From positions 1-64,000 of the forward strand of contig NZ_WHUV01000007.1 of the NCBI RefSeq assembly GCF_009380155.1: DNA of 64,000 nt, written 5' to 3'. The position numbers and the translations under genes were made by a program. Shown piece after piece: positions 59,377-64,000 of the stretch. The DNA comes from Pseudomonas piscis. GTDB taxonomy: Bacteria > Pseudomonadota > Gammaproteobacteria > Pseudomonadales > Pseudomonadaceae. The notes beneath the pieces are model-generated. The model did no database searches. It was not told the DNA's origin and worked only from the letters and a program-made list of their open reading frames with translations. Each line of letters opens with the position of its first letter. The first letter of the stretch is position 1.

Positions 59377-60360
59377 GTGGCTATTCAAGGTGCGGTCGCC
59401 GAGCTGGGCGTACTGCTTTATCCGGGCGTGCAGATGGCCGCGGTGCATGGCCTGACCGACCTGTTCGCGGTGGCCAACCGGGTAGCCGGCGAGCAGTCCG
59501 ACGGGCACCTGCCGCTGCTGCGGGTCAGCCATTGGCAGGTGGATGCCGAGCACGCTCCGATCCGGGTGTACGACAGCCGGCAAGGTGCTGACGGCGGGTT
59601 GCAGGCACTGGTGATCCCACCGGCGCTGGCCGGTTTCTGCACCAGCCAGGTCTCTGCGCCCCTGGTCCACTGGTTGCGCCAGCAGCATGCAGCCGGGGCG
59701 ACCCTGGGGGGCGTGTGCGTGGGTTCGATCGTGCTGGCCGAGAGCGGCTTGCTCGACGGGCGCAGCGCCACCACCCACTGGACCTCGGCCAAGGCCTTCG
59801 CCGCCCGTTATCCACAGGTGCGGCTCGAGGCCGAGCAGCCCATAGTCGACGATGGCGACCTGATCACCACTGCCGGCCTCATGGCCTGGGCCGAGCTGGG
59901 GCTACGCCTGGTGGACCGCTTGATGGGGCCGGGAGTGGCCAGGGCCACGGCACGCTTTCTGGTGATGGAGCACAGTGACAGCGCCAGCCAGTGCGGCAGC
60001 AATTTCGCCCCGATCCTCAGCCACGGCGATGCCGCGATCCTCAAGCTGCAGCACTGGTTGCAGGCCAATGGCGCGGTGGATGTATCGCTGGCGGCGATGG
60101 CGCAGCAGGCGGGCCTCGAAGAACGCACCCTGCTGCGGCGCTTCCGCGCGGCCACCGGGCTCAAGCCGACCCAGTACTGCCAGCACCTGCGGGTGGGCAA
60201 GGCGCGGGAAATGCTCGAGTTCACCAACGGCACCATCGACCACATCGCCTGGACCGTGGGCTACCAGGACCCGGCGACCTTTCGCAGCCTGTTCAAGAAG
60301 ATCACCGGGCTTGCGCCCAGCGAGTATCGCAATCGCTTCGGCGCCGGCCGCATCCCCTGA
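59377..60360 (+). CDS. GlxA-family transcriptional regulator (DJ-1/PfpI domain plus AraC HTH)
   Basis: A 327-residue regulator. Residues 5-190 form a class I glutamine amidotransferase/DJ-1-like domain with the elbow GGVCVGSIVLAESGLLDG, which in this family senses a ligand rather than catalysing. Residues about 225-320 are an AraC-type double helix-turn-helix (LAAMAQQAGLEERTLLRRF and HIAWTVGYQDPATFRSLFKK). The start is GTG 59377 after GGGGGAAA. It is divergent from the hydrolase gene and convergent with the MFS gene, and probably regulates one or both. Confidence 0.9.
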   Translation: MAIQGAVAELGVLLYPGVQMAAVHGLTDLFAVANRVAGEQSDGHLPLLRVSHWQVDAEHAPIRVYDSRQGADGGLQALVIPPALAGFCTSQVSAPLVHWLRQQHAAGATLGGVCVGSIVLAESGLLDGRSATTHWTSAKAFAARYPQVRLEAEQPIVDDGDLITTAGLMAWAELGLRLVDRLMGPGVARATARFLVMEHSDSASQCGSNFAPILSHGDAAILKLQHWLQANGAVDVSLAAMAQQAGLEERTLLRRFRAATGLKPTQYCQHLRVGKAREMLEFTNGTIDHIAWTVGYQDPATFRSLFKKITGLAPSEYRNRFGAGRIP

Positions 60361-60435
60361 GCTGCGGCCGGCTTGCCTTGGTCCTGAGTGCAACCGGGCT
60401 GGGTGCCGGCTGCACCCCGTTGCGCAAAACCTGCC

Positions 60436-61644
60436 TCAGTGACCCGTTGCGACCCGAGCGTTGCCGGTCGTTGCCGCGAAGGCCGGGTCCCGGCGGTCCA
60501 GGCGGCCGCTGAGGGCGGTCAGGCCCAGGGCCACCAGCACCACCAGCGCACCGATCCAGGCGGTATGGATCAACCCCAGTTGGGCGACGATCAGGCCGCC
60601 GAGCCAGGCGCCACCAGCGATGCCCAGGTTGAACGCGGCGATGTTCAGGCCCGAGGCCACATCCACCGCCTGGGGCGTGTGATGTTCGGCCTGGCGAACC
60701 ACATAGACCTGCAGGCCGGGCACGTTGCCGAAGGCCACCGCACCCCACAGCAGCACGGTGAGCAGCGCCAGCCATGGGTTGCCGGCGGTGAAGGTGAGCA
60801 ACAGCAGGACGCTGGCCAGCAGGGCGAAGATGATCTTCAGCGCGCCGATCGGGCCACGCCGGTCCGCCAGCTTGCCACCCCAGATATTGCCCACCGCTAC
60901 CGACACGCCGTACACCAGCAGCACCAGGCTCACGGTGCTGGCGCTGAAGCCGGAAATCTCCTGGAGGATCGGCGCCAGGAAGGTGAAGGCGATGAACGAG
61001 CCACCGTAGCCGACCGCAGTCATGGCGTAGACCAGCAGCAGGCGAGGCTGCTTGAGTACCTGCAACTGCTGCAGCAGCGACGCCGGGCGACTGTGGGCGA
61101 TCTGCCCGGGGACGTACAGCAGGCTGCCGATGAAGGCGATCACGCCGAGGGCGGCTACCGCGAGGAAGGTTTCCCGCCAGCCGAAATGCTGGCCGATGAA
61201 GGTCCCCAGGGGAACGCCGGTGACCAGGGCCACGGTCAGCCCGGTGAACATGATGGCGATCGCGCTGGCGGCTTTTTCCTTGGGCACCAGGCTGGTGGCG
61301 ATGGTCGAACCGATGGAGAAGAACACCCCGTGGGCCAGGCCGGTGACGATCCGTGCCAGCACCAGGGATTCATAGCCGGGCGCGGTCCAGGCCAAGAGGT
61401 TGCCCAGGGTGAACAGCACCATCAGCGACAGCAGCAACAGTTTGCGTGGAACCTTGCCGCTCAGGGCGGTGAGTACCGGGGCGCCGATGGCTACCCCGAG
61501 AGCGTAGAGGCTGACCAGCAGCCCGGCGGACGGCAAGCTGACCCCGAGGTCGGCACCGATGGTGGGTAACAAGCCGACGATGACGAATTCGGTCGTCCCG
61601 ATGGCGAATGCGCTGAGGGTCAGCGCGAGCAAGGCAATGGGCAT
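60436..61644 (-). CDS. MFS transporter, DHA1 family
   Basis: A 402-residue inner-membrane protein with about 12 membrane segments. It starts MPIALLALTLSAFAIGTTEF, the signature of AraJ/YdhP-type DHA1 exporters, and has the LVSLYALGVAIGAPVLTALS and GKVPRKLLLLSL stretches and the motif-C-like GVPLGTFIGQHFGWRETF segment. Export of sugars, purines or drugs by proton antiport is typical of the group; the substrate is unknown. ATG 61644 is preferred over an upstream ATG that adds 33 polar residues. Confidence 0.87.
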   Translation of the reverse strand: MPIALLALTLSAFAIGTTEFVIVGLLPTIGADLGVSLPSAGLLVSLYALGVAIGAPVLTALSGKVPRKLLLLSLMVLFTLGNLLAWTAPGYESLVLARIVTGLAHGVFFSIGSTIATSLVPKEKAASAIAIMFTGLTVALVTGVPLGTFIGQHFGWRETFLAVAALGVIAFIGSLLYVPGQIAHSRPASLLQQLQVLKQPRLLLVYAMTAVGYGGSFIAFTFLAPILQEISGFSASTVSLVLLVYGVSVAVGNIWGGKLADRRGPIGALKIIFALLASVLLLLTFTAGNPWLALLTVLLWGAVAFGNVPGLQVYVVRQAEHHTPQAVDVASGLNIAAFNLGIAGGAWLGGLIVAQLGLIHTAWIGALVVLVALGLTALSGRLDRRDPAFAATTGNARVATGH

Positions 61645-61844
61645 CACTGCGACTCCGGTTGAAGTTGAATGGCGCGCAGTGTCCGGTTTCGACTCGTGCA
61701 GAAAAATACGGATATCGGCACAACATACTTGTCGCCAGGTCAAGGATCGCGGTGAAGCAATGACCGGAGAAGGGTAATCCAGGCGAACTTGCCGGGCGTT
61801 TGCTGATCAGTTCCTTACAGACCCTGCTGAAGGAGCCCCGCGTT

Positions 61845-63950
61845 GTGTTGAATTTCAAGACCGCGATTCTGCTCGGGGTGCTGCTCTTGCTGGGCAGCCG
61901 CGAGCTGGATGCCGCCCCCGCGCCCACCGCCCCGGCCGAGACTCCGGCCAAGCCGGAACTGCTGGTCGAGGGAGGGTTGCTGGGCGCCATCACTTCGAGC
62001 CTCGATGAGGTCCAGGACAAGCTCGACCTCAACCAGAACCTGCTCGATGCCTGGCGCCTGCGCGCCGATCGTGCGGCGGACGAGGTGGGGCGCCTGGTCA
62101 ACCAGCCGTCGGACCGTTCCGGCTGGAGCGTGGCCGGGGACTTCCTGGTGCTGTCCGGCACCTGGCTCGGCAGCTTCGTGCTGCTGACGCTGCTGGGAGG
62201 CTGGCTGCTCCGCCGTCTGGCGCGACAACGCTGGTTGCTGGCCCGCCCCCGTGGGCAAGCCTTGCTGGAATACCTTCTGCCCTACACCTTGCCGGCCCTG
62301 ATCAGCCTGCCCCTGACGCTGTACGTCAGCCACTCGTTGTCCGGCTCCGTGGGGCGGGCCCTGGCCTTGTGCCTGGCCTACGCCACCAGCAGCGGCATCG
62401 TCTCCACCAGCGTGCTGTTGTGCCTGATCGTGCTGTTCAACGTGGGACACAAACGCCCGGCGGTCCGGGTGATCCGCGACTATTGTCCCAAACCGTTATT
62501 TCTCATGGGCTTTCTGGCTGCCCTCAGCGATGCCCTGGCCAGCCCGCAGATCGCTCGCCAGCTGGGGGGCAACATCACCAGCAGCGTGGCGGTGGTCACC
62601 GGATTGCTGGCCACGGTGATCTTCGCCGTGCTGGTGGTCCGCCTGCGCCGGCCGGTGGCGCAACTGATCCGCAATCGCCCGCTGTCCCAGCGTCTCGGGC
62701 AGCCGGCGTTGCAGGAGTCGCTGCGGATCTTTTCCGGGCTCTGGTACTGGCCCATCCTGCTGATGGCGCTGGTCTCGGCGGTCAACCTGATCGGCGCCGG
62801 CGAGGACAGCCAGGAAGCCCTGCGCTGTGCCTTGCTGACCACCGCACTGCTGATCGCCACGGTCTTTCTCAGCACGCTGCTGCAGCACCTGTTCAAGTCC
62901 CGCAGTGCCCAGTCGATCCAGCGCAGCAGCGCCTACAAGGAGCGCTTTCTCAGCCTGCTGCATGCGCTGCTGCGCATCGTCATGGCCATCGCCTTCATCG
63001 AGATCCTCGGGCGCATCTGGGGCCTCTCGCTGTTCGAATTCGCCCAGCGCAATACCGTGGGTCGGGCCATCAGCGATTCGCTGAGCAGCATCGGCCTGAT
63101 CTTCCTGGTGACCTGGTTGCTGTGGGTGGTGCTGGACACGGCGATCCAGGAGGCCTTGAAACCACCGGCCAACAAGCGCTCGGCACGCCAGCCCAGCACC
63201 CGGGTCAAGACCATCCTGCCGCTGCTGCGCAACGCGATCAAAATCATCCTGGTGGTGATCTGCGCGATCACCACCATGGCCAATCTGGGGATCAACGTCG
63301 CACCATTGCTGGCCGGTGCCGGGGTGGTCGGCCTGGCCATCGGTTTCGGCTCCCAGCAATTGGTGCAGGACGTGATCACCGGCCTGTTCATCATCATCGA
63401 GGACACTCTGTCCGTCGGTGACTGGGTGGTGCTGGATTCCGGCCATGCCGGGACCGTGGAAGGCCTGACCATCCGGACCCTGCGCCTGCGCGACGGCAAG
63501 GGCTTCGTGCATTCGGTGCCGTTCGGGCAGATCAAGGCGGTCACCAACCAGTCGCGGCAGTTCGCCTTCGCCTTCTTCTCGGTGCAGTTCACCTATGACT
63601 CGGATGTCGACAAGGCCATCGAGCTGATCCGCGAGGCCGGTCGCTCGATCAGTGACGACCCGTTCCTCAAGTACAGCCTGCAAGGCGGCCTGGACGTGTT
63701 CGGGGTGGACAAGATGGACCTCAACGGCGTGGTGCTGACGGCGCAGTTCCGTACGGTGTCCGGTGGCCAGTATGCGGTCACCCGGGCGTTCAACCAGCGC
63801 TTGAAGAAGCTTGTGGATAACTCCCCGTGGGTGCATTTCGCCCAGACTTATCCACAACAGGTGATGCTGCCGGCGCGGCGGCTCCATGAAGACGAGCCGG
63901 AGCAGGATGAGTCGGCGCTGCTGCTGCCCGAGTCGCCTCGCGCGCAGTGA
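61845..63950 (+). CDS. MscS-family mechanosensitive channel, large (YbiO-like)
   Basis: A 701-residue inner-membrane channel. A signal peptide (MLNFKTAILLGVLLLLGSRE) and a periplasmic segment of about 90 residues precede roughly ten membrane spans. The pore helix and the upper MscS beta domain are near residues 485-560 (NLGINVAPLLAGAGVVGLAI, then FGSQQLVQDVITGLFIIIED, then TLSVGDWV). The last 150 residues are the cytosolic vestibule. GTG 61845 follows AAGGAG by nine bases and gives the signal peptide; a TTG at 61800 would place 15 polar residues before it. The size suits YbiO/MscM-type channels that release solutes on hypo-osmotic shock. Confidence 0.85.
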   Translation: MLNFKTAILLGVLLLLGSRELDAAPAPTAPAETPAKPELLVEGGLLGAITSSLDEVQDKLDLNQNLLDAWRLRADRAADEVGRLVNQPSDRSGWSVAGDFLVLSGTWLGSFVLLTLLGGWLLRRLARQRWLLARPRGQALLEYLLPYTLPALISLPLTLYVSHSLSGSVGRALALCLAYATSSGIVSTSVLLCLIVLFNVGHKRPAVRVIRDYCPKPLFLMGFLAALSDALASPQIARQLGGNITSSVAVVTGLLATVIFAVLVVRLRRPVAQLIRNRPLSQRLGQPALQESLRIFSGLWYWPILLMALVSAVNLIGAGEDSQEALRCALLTTALLIATVFLSTLLQHLFKSRSAQSIQRSSAYKERFLSLLHALLRIVMAIAFIEILGRIWGLSLFEFAQRNTVGRAISDSLSSIGLIFLVTWLLWVVLDTAIQEALKPPANKRSARQPSTRVKTILPLLRNAIKIILVVICAITTMANLGINVAPLLAGAGVVGLAIGFGSQQLVQDVITGLFIIIEDTLSVGDWVVLDSGHAGTVEGLTIRTLRLRDGKGFVHSVPFGQIKAVTNQSRQFAFAFFSVQFTYDSDVDKAIELIREAGRSISDDPFLKYSLQGGLDVFGVDKMDLNGVVLTAQFRTVSGGQYAVTRAFNQRLKKLVDNSPWVHFAQTYPQQVMLPARRLHEDEPEQDESALLLPESPRAQ

Positions 63951-64000
63951 AGCGGCCGGGCCGCGTGCCTGCTTGAGGGGGCAGGCAGTAGTGCTTGCGG

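Overview
The window looks like a chromosomal segment of a Pseudomonas species, most likely of the P. fluorescens group. The evidence is the gene order (5S rRNA, birA, SPOR protein, tRNA-Tyr/Gly/Thr, tuf, tRNA-Trp, secE-nusG, L11-rpoBC, str, S10, spc and alpha operons, katA, ferritin, uvrA, YajR-type transporter, ssb), the protein sequences themselves and the high GC content. The species assignment is inference.

Region 1 (1-34150) is core transcription and translation machinery, all on the + strand: the end of a 5S gene, birA, a small SPOR-like protein, four tRNAs, two tuf copies, secE-nusG, rplKAJL-rpoBC, rpsLG-fusA-tuf, then the ribosomal protein super-cluster from rpsJ to rplQ including secY and rpoA. 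Two genes too short for routine ORF calling, rpmD and rpmJ, are present. Good sigma-70 promoters with 16-17 bp spacers lie at transcription-unit borders, several of them directly on or behind a terminator-like hairpin. Two leader structures fit autoregulation by L1 and L10. The type III pantothenate kinase gene coaX, expected after birA, is not intact; only a possible decayed 3' piece can be seen.

Region 2 (34200-41410) is oxidative-stress, iron and DNA-repair housekeeping: catalase, a non-heme ferritin, uvrA on the minus strand, a divergent MFS transporter and ssb. A frameshifted membrane-protein remnant follows (about 41460-42023).

Region 3 (42137-58142) is the most interesting part: a compact run of twelve minus-strand genes read from 58142 leftward. 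The first six are an ebo cluster: eboD with a fused N-terminal DedA/VTT-like membrane domain, then eboC, eboA, eboB, eboE and eboF, with four-base or longer overlaps. The next six encode an exported single-CxxCH protein, a large protein resembling the N-terminal part of VioB/RebD/StaD, an exported Cys-containing protein of unknown family, a second exported CxxCH protein, a second VioB-N-like protein, and a ScyD/ScyE-like beta-propeller. From known ebo biology (export of the tryptophan-derived scytonemin precursor in cyanobacteria; an ebo-type locus linked to nematode repellence in P. fluorescens) and these partners, I infer a pathway that makes or matures an aromatic, possibly indole-derived, small molecule partly in the periplasm. 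The core dimer-forming and heme-binding domain of VioB-type enzymes is not evident in the window, so the chemistry may be new or completed elsewhere.

Region 4 (58143-64000) has an AT-richer spacer with a weak Fur-box-like sequence, an isochorismatase-family hydrolase divergent from a GlxA-type AraC regulator, a DHA1-type MFS exporter, and a large MscS-family channel.
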